NCBI GenBank assembly: GCA_003153855.1
Contig: PMBM01000074.1
Coordinates: forward strand, 60,996 to 70,170
Length of the DNA: 9,175 nt
Direction: 5' to 3'
Source: Propionibacteriaceae bacterium
GTDB lineage: Bacteria; Actinomycetota; Actinomycetes; Propionibacteriales; Propionibacteriaceae
Position 1 is the first letter of the stretch. The number at the start of each line of letters is the position of its first letter. This document shows, piece by piece, positions 1 through 6,196 of this stretch. The notes beneath the pieces are model-generated. The model had not been told where the DNA came from. It was given only the letters and a program-made list of their open reading frames with translations, and ran no database searches. The translations under genes were made by a program, and so were the position numbers.

Positions 1-103
1 CGGACACCGACGACGCGGAGATGCGGCCGGTGAAGCGGTTGGGCTGGCGGACGAACTCACCCGTCGGTGCGCTCTCCGCCACGAACGGGGCTTTGGTGGT
101 CAT
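1..103 (-). CDS. N-terminal fragment, glutathionyl-hydroquinone reductase-like (Xi-class GST) protein
   Basis: An ATG on the minus strand at 103 opens a frame that stays open to the left edge, giving 34 visible residues beginning MTTKAPFVAE and containing GEFVRQPNRFTGRIS. This F-x-R-x-x-N-R-F-T stretch resembles the N-terminus of actinobacterial YqjG/ECM4-type glutathione S-transferases, which reductively remove a thiol adduct from hydroquinones and are cytosolic. The thioredoxin-fold catalytic Cys-Pro motif would lie beyond the window, so the family call rests on the N-terminus alone. The gene starts 19 bp behind the mocR stop on the same strand, so the two may be co-transcribed. The ribosome-binding site is weak (GGAT close to the ATG). 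Actinobacteria generally use mycothiol instead of glutathione, so the true thiol partner is uncertain. Confidence 0.55.
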   Translation of the reverse strand, partial: MTTKAPFVAESAPTGEFVRQPNRFTGRISASSVS

Positions 104-122
104 GGATCCGACGGTAGCCGAC

Positions 123-1532
123 CTACAGAGCGAGGGCGTCAAGGTGCGTGCCGGCGGAACTGCCCTCGCGCGCCGAGAACCAGGCCGCCTCGAGCCGTAC
201 GGCCGCCTCGTCGATCACGGCGGGCGGCAGCGTCAGCGGCAGCCGGATCCGGTTGGTGTGCGTGCGGTCGGGGGAGAACCTCGGGCCGGGCGCCAGCGTG
301 AGCCCGTGGGACCGCGCCGCCAGGGCGAGCTCGGTGCTCAGCCGGGACGGGAGTGTGATCCACAGCGCGAGGCCGCCCGTGGGCGTCGGCACCTGCCAGT
401 CGGGCAGGCGGTCCGCGAGTGCGGCGTGCCAGGCAGTACGGGCTCGTCGCATCCGCTCGATCACCGCCGAGTGGATCGGTGCGGGGTTCTCCAGGTACGT
501 CGTGGCGACCAGCTGGTCGAGCGCCGACGGGCCCAGACTCAGCGACTCGGACTGGCGCCGTACGACGTCCACGAGCCGCGGCGGAGAGCGGAGCCAGCCC
601 ACCCGGAACCCGCCCCACAGCACCTTGGACAGCGACCCGATGCAGACGACGTCGTCACTGACGGCGGCGAAAGGCAGCGCCGGGTCGGACTCGCCGAAGT
701 CCAGCTCGGCGACCGTCTCGTCGACGATCGGAAGGACGCCGGCGTCCGCGAGAAGCTTCGCGAGCCGTACGCGCTGCTCGGTCGGCATCAACAGGCCGGT
801 CGGGTTGTGAAAGTCAGGGATGAGGTAGGCGACCTGCGGCCGGCTGCGGCGAAGCGTGTCCGCCCACGCGGACAGGTCCCAGGCCGTCTCCAGCGCGACC
901 GGTACCGCCCGGGCCCGGATCGTGGCGATGGCGCTCAGCGCGCCGGGATAGGTGGGGGAGTCGACGACGATGCGGTCGCCCGGACGTGCCACCGCGTGGA
1001 GGGCCACCGAGATGGCGAGCACGGCGCCCGCTGTCACGACGATCTGGTCGGCGCTCGTCGGTACGCCCCGGGCCGTGTACCGGGCGGCGATCTGCTCGCG
1101 CAGGTGCAGCGCCCCGTACGGCTCGTAGCCGGCACCGGCGAGCGTCGTGGGGAGCCATTCCAGCGCGCGCCGTACGAGGTCGGCGGTGCCGTCGGGCGCC
1201 AGGCCGGCTGCGGCGGAGAGGTCGATCGTGTCGTGACGGGGAGTCGGTACGAGCGAGTGCGTCGGGGTGCAGTCCGTGACCGGCAGCCGTACGGTCGTGC
1301 CCGAACCCTGCCGCGCCACGGCCCAGCCGCTGTCGACCAGCTCGTTGAAGGCCCGGGTGACCGTCGTGCGGCTCAGGCCGAGGATGCCCGCGAGCATGCG
1401 CTCGCTCGGCAGCCGGCTCCCGGTCGCCAGACGTCCGTCCATGACCATGCCGCGAATACCGTGGGCGAGGTCGAGGTAGGCCGGGGTGCCGGAGGCCAGC
1501 GGCAGCAGGTCGGTGAACTGGGTGGTTCGCAC
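123..1532 (-). CDS. MocR-family regulator: GntR wHTH fused to PLP aminotransferase-like domain
   Basis: This 469-residue protein has the two-part MocR/PdxR design. Residues about 8-84 form a GntR-type winged helix, with the typical LPSERMLA (41-48) and a recognition helix near SRTTVTRAFNEL (54-65). Residues about 103-455 form a fold-type I aminotransferase-like domain. PLP-site residues are present: Tyr195 (SPTYPG), Asn243 (HNPTG), Asp271 (VDET), the Schiff-base lysine Lys303 (SLSK), Arg310 (FRVGW) and Arg430 near the C-terminus. Such proteins bind PLP and act as transcription factors, mostly without transaminase activity. The start is a GTG at 1532; no Shine-Dalgarno precedes it, and a -10-like element 6 nt upstream suggests a leaderless mRNA. 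It is divergent from a yczE-like membrane gene, a pairing known for one MocR subgroup. It is probably autoregulated through direct repeats in the 62-bp gap. The effector is unknown. Confidence 0.93.
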   Translation of the reverse strand: MRTTQFTDLLPLASGTPAYLDLAHGIRGMVMDGRLATGSRLPSERMLAGILGLSRTTVTRAFNELVDSGWAVARQGSGTTVRLPVTDCTPTHSLVPTPRHDTIDLSAAAGLAPDGTADLVRRALEWLPTTLAGAGYEPYGALHLREQIAARYTARGVPTSADQIVVTAGAVLAISVALHAVARPGDRIVVDSPTYPGALSAIATIRARAVPVALETAWDLSAWADTLRRSRPQVAYLIPDFHNPTGLLMPTEQRVRLAKLLADAGVLPIVDETVAELDFGESDPALPFAAVSDDVVCIGSLSKVLWGGFRVGWLRSPPRLVDVVRRQSESLSLGPSALDQLVATTYLENPAPIHSAVIERMRRARTAWHAALADRLPDWQVPTPTGGLALWITLPSRLSTELALAARSHGLTLAPGPRFSPDRTHTNRIRLPLTLPPAVIDEAAVRLEAAWFSAREGSSAGTHLDALAL

Positions 1533-1547
1533 GAGTCCACTATGGCA
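1532..1547 (-). promoter_or_regulatory. Candidate extended -10 of mocR (leaderless)
   Basis: Read on the minus strand, TGC-CATAGT is followed by six bases (GGACTC) and then the GTG start. TGn just upstream of the hexamer is an extended -10 feature. The spacing would put the transcription start on or next to the first base of the GTG, which explains why no ribosome-binding site is visible. I see no convincing -35. The hexamer departs from TANNNT at its first base, so this is tentative. Confidence 0.35.
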
Positions 1548-1574
1548 CGAATGGATATTTGGAAACAGTCCACT
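1534..1574. promoter_or_regulatory. Putative MocR operator: 8-bp direct repeat in the divergent mocR/yczE promoter region
   Basis: AGTCCACT occurs at 1534-1541 and again, identically, at 1567-1574, 33 bp apart start to start (about three helical turns). TGGA, the reverse complement of the repeat's TCCA core, also occurs at 1552-1555 and 1560-1563. MocR/PdxR regulators are known to bind direct repeats a few turns apart in the promoter shared with the divergent target, so this arrangement fits. For mocR the proximal copy covers the start point and part of the -10, and the distal copy lies near the -35. This suggests autorepression and concurrent control of yczE. Binding itself is inferred. Confidence 0.6.
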
Positions 1575-1580
1575 TCACTG

Positions 1581-1586
1581 AGAGGA
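1581..1586 (+). promoter_or_regulatory. Ribosome-binding site of yczE
   Basis: AGAGGA lies 8 nt upstream of the ATG at 1595. It decides this start over an in-frame ATG at 1559, which has no such site and would add 12 residues encoded within the operator region. Confidence 0.7.
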
Positions 1587-1594
1587 TCGTGGCC

Positions 1595-2230
1595 ATGCGC
1601 TTCACCGACCGCCTCCCTCGACGCTTGGTCCAGCTCCTCGTGGGCCTGTTCCTGTACGGGTGGTCGATGGCCATGATGGTACGGAGCGGGCTCGGTCTGG
1701 ACCCGTGGGACGTCTTCCACTACGGCCTCGCGCGCCACGTGCCCCTGTCCTTCGGCCAGGTGACGATCGTCGTCGGGGCCGCCGTCCTGCTCGCGTGGAT
1801 CCCGCTGCGGCAGAGGCCCGGCATCGGGACCGTACTCAACATCTTCGTCATCGGGCTCTCGGCCGACTTCGGCCTGGCCTTCATGAGCCAGCCGGCGAAC
1901 TTCGTCGGTCGCAGCGCCCTTCTGGTGGGCGGCATCGTGCTCAACGGCCTCGCCGGCGCTCTCTATGTCGGAGCCCATCTCGGGCCCGGCCCGCGGGACG
2001 GGCTGTGGGTGGCGATCACCCGCAGGTACGGGCTGAGCATCCGCCTGGTCCGTACTGTCATCGAGCTCACCGTGCTCGTGATCGGGTGGCTCATGGGCGG
2101 GACCGTCGGGGTGGGGACCGTGCTGTACGCGCTCTCGATCGGCCACCTCAACCAGTTCTTCCTCACGCGCGTCCAGGTTTCCAAGCCCCCTGTCGACGAC
2201 CCGGAACCCGTCGTCGAGACCACCAATTGA
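1595..2230 (+). CDS. yczE: YczE/YitT-like integral membrane protein, divergent from MocR regulator
   Basis: A 211-residue, strongly hydrophobic protein close in length to Bacillus subtilis YczE. Membrane segments can be placed near residues 9-29, 51-70, 76-97, 106-126, 152-168 and 171-190. Conserved-looking polar loops are GLGLDPWDVFHYGL (32-45) and the glycine-rich GAHLGPGPRDGLW (126-138), both typical of the YczE family. The C-terminal tail (about 191-211) is short, hydrophilic and acidic/proline-rich, probably cytoplasmic. The family's biochemical role is not established; it is presumed to be a transporter or membrane sensor. Its recurrent pairing with MocR regulators suggests a substrate related to the MocR effector, perhaps an amino acid, amine or vitamin B6 compound; that is inference. 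It is likely controlled from the AGTCCACT repeats just upstream. A small stem-loop spans its stop codon. Confidence 0.85.
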   Translation: MRFTDRLPRRLVQLLVGLFLYGWSMAMMVRSGLGLDPWDVFHYGLARHVPLSFGQVTIVVGAAVLLAWIPLRQRPGIGTVLNIFVIGLSADFGLAFMSQPANFVGRSALLVGGIVLNGLAGALYVGAHLGPGPRDGLWVAITRRYGLSIRLVRTVIELTVLVIGWLMGGTVGVGTVLYALSIGHLNQFFLTRVQVSKPPVDDPEPVVETTN

Positions 2231-2248
2231 GACGATTCAATATGGTGG
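2220..2248 (+). terminator. Stem-loop across the yczE stop codon, possible weak terminator
   Basis: CCACCA (2220-2225) pairs with TGGTGG (2243-2248), and inside it TTGA (2227-2230) pairs with TCAA (2237-2240) around the loop GACGAT, with small unpaired A and TA bulges. The TGA stop lies in the left arm. No U-tract follows, so this would be a non-canonical terminator or mRNA-stabilising hairpin; it could also be an operator-like palindrome. Confidence 0.35.
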
Positions 2249-2383
2249 CTTGCCTGTCCCCGCAGCGGTGCCATCCTGGTAACGACAACCAGCGGCCCGA
2301 CATCGCGCGGCCAGGGCTCAACGCCTAGGCTGAACGCAGGTCGGGGCGCCGGTGCCCGGACAACTCGCGAAAGGCCCCTACAC
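2249..2383 (+). promoter_or_regulatory. tkt upstream region with candidate -10 and ribosome-binding site
   Basis: The gap between yczE and tkt holds a likely -10 hexamer TAGGCT at 2326-2331 (fits TANNNT), which would give a leader of about 45 nt. No clear -35 is present. GAAAGG at 2369-2374 lies 9 nt before the GTG start at 2384 and supports that start. A short inverted repeat, CTGGT (2275-2279) with ACCAG (2287-2291), lies upstream; its role is unknown. Nothing else is recognisable. Confidence 0.45.
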
Positions 2384-4459
2384 GTGAACAGCCCTCTGAC
2401 CTGGACAGACCTCGACAAGCGGGCGGTCGACACCGCGCGAGTTCTCGCAGCGGATGCGGTCGAGAAGGTCGGCAACGGTCACCCCGGCACGGCGATCTCG
2501 TTGGCGCCGCTCGCGCACCTGCTGTACCAGAAGGTCATGAACGTCGACCCGTCCGACGAGAACTGGCTCGGTCGCGACCGCTTCGTCCTGTCGGCGGGTC
2601 ACTCGTCGATCACCCAGTACGCACAGCTCTACCTCGCGGGCTTCGGGCTGGAGATCTCCGACATCGAGTCGCTGCGCACGTGGGGCTCGAAGACCCCCGG
2701 TCACCCTGAGGTCCACCACACCAAGGGCGTCGAGTGCACCACCGGACCGCTCGGCACCGGGGTCGCGAACGGCGTCGGCTTCGCCATGGCATCGCGTCGC
2801 GAGCGCCAGCTGTACGACCCGACGGCGGTTCCCGGCCAGTCGGTCTTCGACCACTTCGTGTACGTCATCGCGGGCGACGGCTGCATGCAGGAGGGTGTCT
2901 CCGGCGAGGCGTCCTCCCTTGCCGCGACCCAGGAGCTCGGCAACCTCATCCTCTTCTACGACGACAACCGGATCTCCATCGAGGGCGACACCAAGATCGC
3001 GTTCTCCGAGGATGTCGAGGCCCGCTACGCCGCGTACGGCTGGCACGTCCAGCACGTGGACTTCACGAACGGCTTCACCACGTACTCCGACAAGGTCGAC
3101 GAGCTGTACCAGGCGATCGACGCGGCGAAGGCCGTCACCGACCGCCCGTCGTTCATCAAGGTGACGACGATCATCGGCTGGCCGCTCCCCACGCTGGCCG
3201 GCAGTCACTCCGTCCACGGCTCCAAGCTCGGTGCTGAAGAGGTGGCGCGCCTGAAGAGCGAGCTCGGCTTCGACCCGGACAAGTCGTTCGACGTCGCTCC
3301 GGAGGTCCTCGACTACACGCGCACCAACGCCGCTGACCGTGCGAAGGCCGCGCGCGAGGTGTGGGATGCGCAGTTCGCGACGTGGCGGAGCTCGAACCCC
3401 GAGCAGGCCGCGCTGCTGGACCGCGTCGTCGCGCGCGAGCTGCCGGCGGGGATCGAGGCGGCGCTGCCCGTCTTCCCCGCCGACAAGCCCATTGCGACCC
3501 GCGCAGCCTCCGGCAACGTGCTGAGCGCACTCGCCGGCGTGATGCCCGAGCTGTGGGGAGGCTCGGCTGACCTCGCGGGCTCCAACAACACGACGATGAA
3601 GGGCGTGTCCTCGTTCATCCCGGCCGACCGGTCGTCGAAGGACTTCATCGGGGACGTCGAGGGCCGCACGCTCCACTTCGGCATCCGCGAGCACGCGATG
3701 GGCAACATCCTCAACGCGATCAACCTCGAGAGCCTGACCCGCGCGTACGGGGGCACGTTCCTCGTGTTCTCGGACTACATGCGCAGCTCCGTACGGCTCG
3801 CGGCGATCAGCAAGTGCCCGACGATCTTCGTCTGGACCCACGACTCGATCGGCGTCGGTGAGGACGGTCCGACCCACCAGCCCGTCGAGCACGTCCCGAG
3901 CCTTCGCCTCATCCCCGGCCTCGACGTCGTCCGTCCCGGTGACGCGAACGAGACCGCGGCCGCCTGGGTGGCGATCCTCAAGAACCACGACCGTCCGGCC
4001 GGCATCATCCTGTCCCGCCAGAACCTGCGCGTCTTCGACCGCTCCGAGGGCAGTGGCTTCGCCGGCACCGAGGGCGTGGCCAAGGGTGGGTACGTGCTCG
4101 CCGAGGCTTCGTCCGAGCCCCAGGTGATCCTCGTGGCGACCGGCTCGGAGGTGGAGATCGCCGCAGCGGCGCGCGACACCCTCGAGGCTGCCGGCGTGCC
4201 CACGCGGCTCATCTCGATGCCGTGCGTCGAGTGGTACGTGGCGCAGCCTGAGGAGTACAAGGCCTCGATCCTCCCCGCAGGTGTCCCGAAGGTCGTCATC
4301 GAGGCTGCCCAGCCCATCGGCTGGCGCGACGTGCTCGACGGCGCGGTCACCGCGATCGGCATCGACCACTTCGGCGCCTCCGCCGACGCGGCCACCCTGT
4401 ACAGGGAGTTCGGCCTTACCGCCGAGGCCGTCGTCGAGGCGGCCAAGGCGCTCGCCTGA
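2384..4459 (+). CDS. tkt: Transketolase
   Basis: A full-length 691-residue thiamine-diphosphate enzyme that moves two-carbon ketol units between pentose-, tetrose- and hexose-phosphates in the non-oxidative pentose phosphate pathway; cytosolic. N-terminal ThDP domain: GHPG (32-35), GHSS (72-75), PGHPE (106-110), GPLGTG (121-126), and the Mg/diphosphate motif GDG (164-166) running to Asn195 in DDNRIS. Middle pyrimidine-binding domain: GIREHAMG (433-440) with the catalytic Glu436, and DGPTHQPVEH (494-503). C-terminal domain: VATGSEVEIA (584-593). All key residues are present, with no truncation or frameshift. The GTG start is supported by GAAAGG 9 nt upstream. Many actinobacteria have tkt followed by tal-zwf-opcA-pgl; here a terminator and an opposite-strand gene follow, so tkt is transcribed alone. 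Confidence 0.97.
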   Translation: MNSPLTWTDLDKRAVDTARVLAADAVEKVGNGHPGTAISLAPLAHLLYQKVMNVDPSDENWLGRDRFVLSAGHSSITQYAQLYLAGFGLEISDIESLRTWGSKTPGHPEVHHTKGVECTTGPLGTGVANGVGFAMASRRERQLYDPTAVPGQSVFDHFVYVIAGDGCMQEGVSGEASSLAATQELGNLILFYDDNRISIEGDTKIAFSEDVEARYAAYGWHVQHVDFTNGFTTYSDKVDELYQAIDAAKAVTDRPSFIKVTTIIGWPLPTLAGSHSVHGSKLGAEEVARLKSELGFDPDKSFDVAPEVLDYTRTNAADRAKAAREVWDAQFATWRSSNPEQAALLDRVVARELPAGIEAALPVFPADKPIATRAASGNVLSALAGVMPELWGGSADLAGSNNTTMKGVSSFIPADRSSKDFIGDVEGRTLHFGIREHAMGNILNAINLESLTRAYGGTFLVFSDYMRSSVRLAAISKCPTIFVWTHDSIGVGEDGPTHQPVEHVPSLRLIPGLDVVRPGDANETAAAWVAILKNHDRPAGIILSRQNLRVFDRSEGSGFAGTEGVAKGGYVLAEASSEPQVILVATGSEVEIAAAARDTLEAAGVPTRLISMPCVEWYVAQPEEYKASILPAGVPKVVIEAAQPIGWRDVLDGAVTAIGIDHFGASADAATLYREFGLTAEAVVEAAKALA

Positions 4460-4468
4460 TCGCACACG

Positions 4469-4517
4469 CAACCGCGACCCCTGACCTCGCTGGAGGCCGG
4501 GGGTCGCGTTGGTGTTT
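4469..4517 (+). terminator. Rho-independent terminator of tkt
   Basis: CAACCGCGACCCC (4469-4481) pairs with GGGGTCGCGTTG (4500-4511), a 12-bp GC-rich stem with one bulged C, followed by TGTTT (4513-4517). It starts 9 nt after the tkt stop. It may also act on transcripts arriving from the convergent monooxygenase gene, although the minus-strand U-tract is poor. Confidence 0.8.
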
Positions 4518-4531
4518 CGGGACCCGTCCCG
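4518..4531. repeat. 14-bp palindrome downstream of tkt terminator
   Basis: CGGGAC-CC-GTCCCG directly follows the tkt terminator in the gap between the convergent genes. It could form a small hairpin helping termination of the minus-strand operon, or be chance in a GC-rich gap. Confidence 0.3.
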
Positions 4532-4562
4532 TGTGAGAACGACAAAGTCGCGGGAATGGCGC

Positions 4563-4850
4563 TTACACGACCTGGAAGTGCTCCACGACGGGGAACGGCT
4601 CGTAGAAGCGGTGCAGCAGGGCTCGCCACTGCTGGTACTCCGGCGATCCCCGGAACCCTTCGGTGTGCGCCTCGATCGTGTCCCACTCGACGAGCAGCAG
4701 GTAGAGGGTAGGCGTCTCCACGGACCGCGACAGCGACAGGCTGATGAAGCCCGGCCTGCCGCTGATCAGCGGTTTCGCGAGCGCGAAGGCTGACTCGAAC
4801 TCCGCCTCAGCGCCTGCCCGTACGGGAAGGATCGCGTGCTCCAGGACCAT
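4563..4850 (-). CDS. ABM-domain (YgiN-like) putative monooxygenase
   Basis: A 95-residue single-domain protein of the antibiotic biosynthesis monooxygenase / dimeric alpha-beta barrel family. Visible hallmarks are the first strand LEHAILPVRAG (3-13), PGFISLSLSRS (33-43), YLLLVEW (50-56) and the C-terminal signature GSPEYQQWRALLHRFYEPFP (68-87). Members act as cofactor-free dimers on aromatic or quinol substrates, for example the quinol monooxygenase YgiN; others are haem-degrading or of unknown function. I chose the ATG at 4850 because homologues begin just before LEHA. A GTG at 4868 is the alternative: it adds six residues and has GAGG only 2 nt upstream, within the stop region of the preceding gene. 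It is the last gene of a three-gene minus-strand unit, 22 bp after the esterase stop (4 bp with the alternative start). Actual substrate unknown. Confidence 0.85.
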   Translation of the reverse strand: MVLEHAILPVRAGAEAEFESAFALAKPLISGRPGFISLSLSRSVETPTLYLLLVEWDTIEAHTEGFRGSPEYQQWRALLHRFYEPFPVVEHFQVV

Positions 4851-4872
4851 GGCGCCCAAGCCTGGCACAGCC

Positions 4873-5505
4873 TCAGCTCGCGAGAGTGTCCGCCGTGATC
4901 GTTGCGACGAACATGGCGACGTCCCGGGCCTCCTCCGCGCTGATCGCGTGCCCCAGACCCGGGTAGACGCGTTGCGTGAGGGTGGAGTGGCTGGGAAGCC
5001 AAGCCTCCGTACGTGCGACAGCGATCGGCGCGATCACGGCGTCCTGGCTGCCTCGACCCCAGAACACAGGGGGAAGCGCCTCGGCAAGGAGCTCGTCGGC
5101 AGGGCGCTCGGCACCCTGGACGAAGCCACCGAGGACGACGGTGGCGGCGACCTGCTCGGGGCGCGTCCGCAGCAGCTCGCTGGCCATGAGTCCGCCCTGG
5201 GAGAAGCCGATGGCGACGAGTCGTGCTGCCGGATCGATCGTTGCGTCGACCCAGTCCCAGATGGCGTCGGTCGCCGCAGCGACCGGCTCGGGCGCCGGGT
5301 CGCCGGGCGTGACGACGTGGAACCAGGCGTAGCTGCCGACGCCGAGGACCAGCGGCGCCCTCAGCGACGCCCAGGGCAGGCCCGGCACCACGTAGGGTGC
5401 CAGGCCTGCCAGGTCGTCCTCGGACGAGCCGTAGCCATGGAGGAGGAGCGCGACGACCGGCCCATCGAGCGGGTCAGCGGACATCACTGCGGTCATCGCG
5501 TTCAT
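4873..5505 (-). CDS. Serine carboxylesterase/phospholipase-type alpha/beta hydrolase (MhqD-like)
   Basis: With the ATG at 5505 the product is 210 residues, the usual size for Abhydrolase_2 (phospholipase/carboxylesterase) proteins. Visible features are LLLHGYGSSEDDL (20-32, oxyanion region), the nucleophile elbow GFSQGG with Ser102, Asp155 in GRGSQD and His186 in YPGLGHAIS, so the catalytic triad is complete. No signal peptide; cytosolic. The frame runs open upstream to 5625, but that part overlaps the preceding gene and looks non-homologous. In-frame ATGs at 5496 and 5484 are also possible, because the ribosome-binding site is poor (AGAAG near the 5505 ATG). The gap from the upstream reductase gene is 25 bp, so co-transcription is likely. 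B. subtilis MhqD, of the same family, belongs to the MarR-type MhqR regulon induced by quinones, which frames the suggested role here. Confidence 0.88.
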   Translation of the reverse strand: MNAMTAVMSADPLDGPVVALLLHGYGSSEDDLAGLAPYVVPGLPWASLRAPLVLGVGSYAWFHVVTPGDPAPEPVAAATDAIWDWVDATIDPAARLVAIGFSQGGLMASELLRTRPEQVAATVVLGGFVQGAERPADELLAEALPPVFWGRGSQDAVIAPIAVARTEAWLPSHSTLTQRVYPGLGHAISAEEARDVAMFVATITADTLAS

Positions 5506-5530
5506 GAACTTCTGTCGGTGGCAGTCGGTG

Positions 5531-6103
5531 TCAGCGGACGACGGCGAAGCCGCCGGTCCAAGCGATCTTCTCACCGGCGGCGAGGGTGATCTGCAGGAAG
5601 CCGATCGCCTCGAGCTCGTGCGCACGGCTCAGCTTGCCGGCGTCGATCGCTGCCACACCGCCGGCCTCGACCGCCGAGGCGAGGGTCTGCTTGGCAGCGT
5701 CGTCGTCACCCGCGATGAGGACGGTGGTCTGCACGTCGCCGACCTTCTTCGTGGCGAGGGTGGAGGCGAAGTTCGTGTTGAACGCCTTGAGCACGGTGCT
5801 GCCGGGGAGCTTCGCGGCGAGCTCGGCGGCGAAGGAGCTGCCGGCGGGTACGACGAGGCCGTCGAACGTCTCGAAGTTCAGCGGGTTCGTGATGTCGACG
5901 ATGACCTTGCCGCTCAGCTGGTCGCCGTACGTGGCGAGGATGTCGGTCACGGCGGGGTGGGGCACGGCGAGGATGACGACGTCGCCGTCGATCGTGCCGG
6001 TCTGGCCGTGGCTGATGTGGGTGACGGTCGCGCCGCCGTCGGTGAGGACTGAGCCGATGGCGCCGCCCATGTTTCCGGTGCCGATGATCGTGAAGTTCGC
6101 CAT
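5531..6103 (-). CDS. F420/NAD(P)-dependent reductase-like Rossmann protein (F420_oxidored family)
   Basis: A 190-residue protein starting MANFTIIGTGNMGGAIG; the GxGxxG dinucleotide-binding loop is at residues 8-13. Further family landmarks are VVILAVPHPAV (42-52), VIVDITNPL (67-75), the KAFNT strand (106-110), TVLIAGDDDAA (127-137) and the C-terminal helix HELEAIGFLQITLA (162-175). This matches the NADPH:F420 oxidoreductase (Fno)-like family, which transfers hydride between NADP and a deazaflavin or other acceptor in the cytosol. The stretch between the second and third beta strands is short, and a clear Ser-Arg 2'-phosphate clamp is not seen, so true Fno activity is doubtful. The ATG at 6103 is fixed by AAGGAG 6 nt upstream; a longer open frame to 6187 would run over the operators. 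It is the first gene of the three-gene unit divergent from marR. Confidence 0.85.
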   Translation of the reverse strand: MANFTIIGTGNMGGAIGSVLTDGGATVTHISHGQTGTIDGDVVILAVPHPAVTDILATYGDQLSGKVIVDITNPLNFETFDGLVVPAGSSFAAELAAKLPGSTVLKAFNTNFASTLATKKVGDVQTTVLIAGDDDAAKQTLASAVEAGGVAAIDAGKLSRAHELEAIGFLQITLAAGEKIAWTGGFAVVR

Positions 6104-6109
6104 GTGAGT

Positions 6110-6115
6110 CTCCTT
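6110..6115 (-). promoter_or_regulatory. Ribosome-binding site of the reductase-like gene
   Basis: Minus-strand AAGGAG, 6 nt before the ATG at 6103. It is the strongest ribosome-binding site in the window and settles the start of the first gene of the three-gene unit. Confidence 0.85.
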
Positions 6116-6139
6116 GTGGGGCCGGGACATCCCGGGGAT

Positions 6140-6190
6140 GCTTGTACCTACAACTGAGACTCTAGCAGGGAATAGTTGTACCTTCAACTA
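6140..6190. promoter_or_regulatory. Two palindromic operator sites for the divergent MarR regulator
   Basis: Site 2 at 6173-6190 is TAGTTGTACCTTCAACTA, with 6-bp perfect arms (TAGTTG/CAACTA). Site 1 at 6140-6155, GCTTGTACCTACAACT, matches site 2 at 13 of 16 positions over the AGTTG-N6-CAACT core. Centres are 34 bp apart, close to three helical turns, so two dimers could sit on one DNA face. They cover the -35 and start region of the minus-strand promoter, and candidate plus-strand elements CTACAA (6148-6153) and AATAGT (6171-6176), 17 bp apart, for marR itself. Size and symmetry fit a MarR-family site. Binding is inferred. Confidence 0.7.
6159..6187 (-). promoter_or_regulatory. Promoter of the three-gene reductase/esterase/monooxygenase unit
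   Basis: On the minus strand, TTGAAG (6187-6182) and TAGAGT (6164-6159) are separated by exactly 17 bp, a good match to a housekeeping -35/-10 pair. The predicted start is near 6152, with a leader of about 50 nt. The -35 is inside one palindromic site and the start point inside the other, which suggests repression by the adjacent MarR protein. Confidence 0.65.
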
Positions 6191-6196
6191 TCGGGT

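Noticed and set aside
21..1676. Long open frame on the plus strand opposite mocR
   Set aside because: It is antisense to a clear MocR gene. Its product is Arg/Gly/Asp-rich low-complexity sequence without any recognisable domain, typical of GC-rich third-position bias.
2242..2328. Possible 28-codon leader peptide upstream of tkt
   Set aside because: The ATG is inside the hairpin arm, there is no good ribosome-binding site or diagnostic codon run, and the frame ends at the candidate -10, so it would not be on the tkt transcript.
2378..4471. 697-codon open frame on the minus strand covering all of tkt
   Set aside because: Its phase mirrors the tkt codons, the composition is Arg/Asp/Val/Gly-rich, and it has no family features; tkt is unambiguous.
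5506..5625. 40-residue N-terminal extension of the esterase
   Set aside because: It overlaps the end of the reductase-like gene, is Ser/Arg/Pro-rich and unlike esterase N-termini. The start at 5505 gives the normal family length.
4563..6103. Horizontal transfer island or mobile element carrying the MarR cassette
   Set aside because: No transposase, integrase, tRNA or flanking repeats are visible, and base and codon use look the same as in neighbouring genes.
6104..6187. 28-residue N-terminal extension of the reductase-like protein
   Set aside because: It would run through the ribosome-binding site, promoter and operators. AAGGAG in front of the ATG at 6103 fixes the start just before the Rossmann strand.
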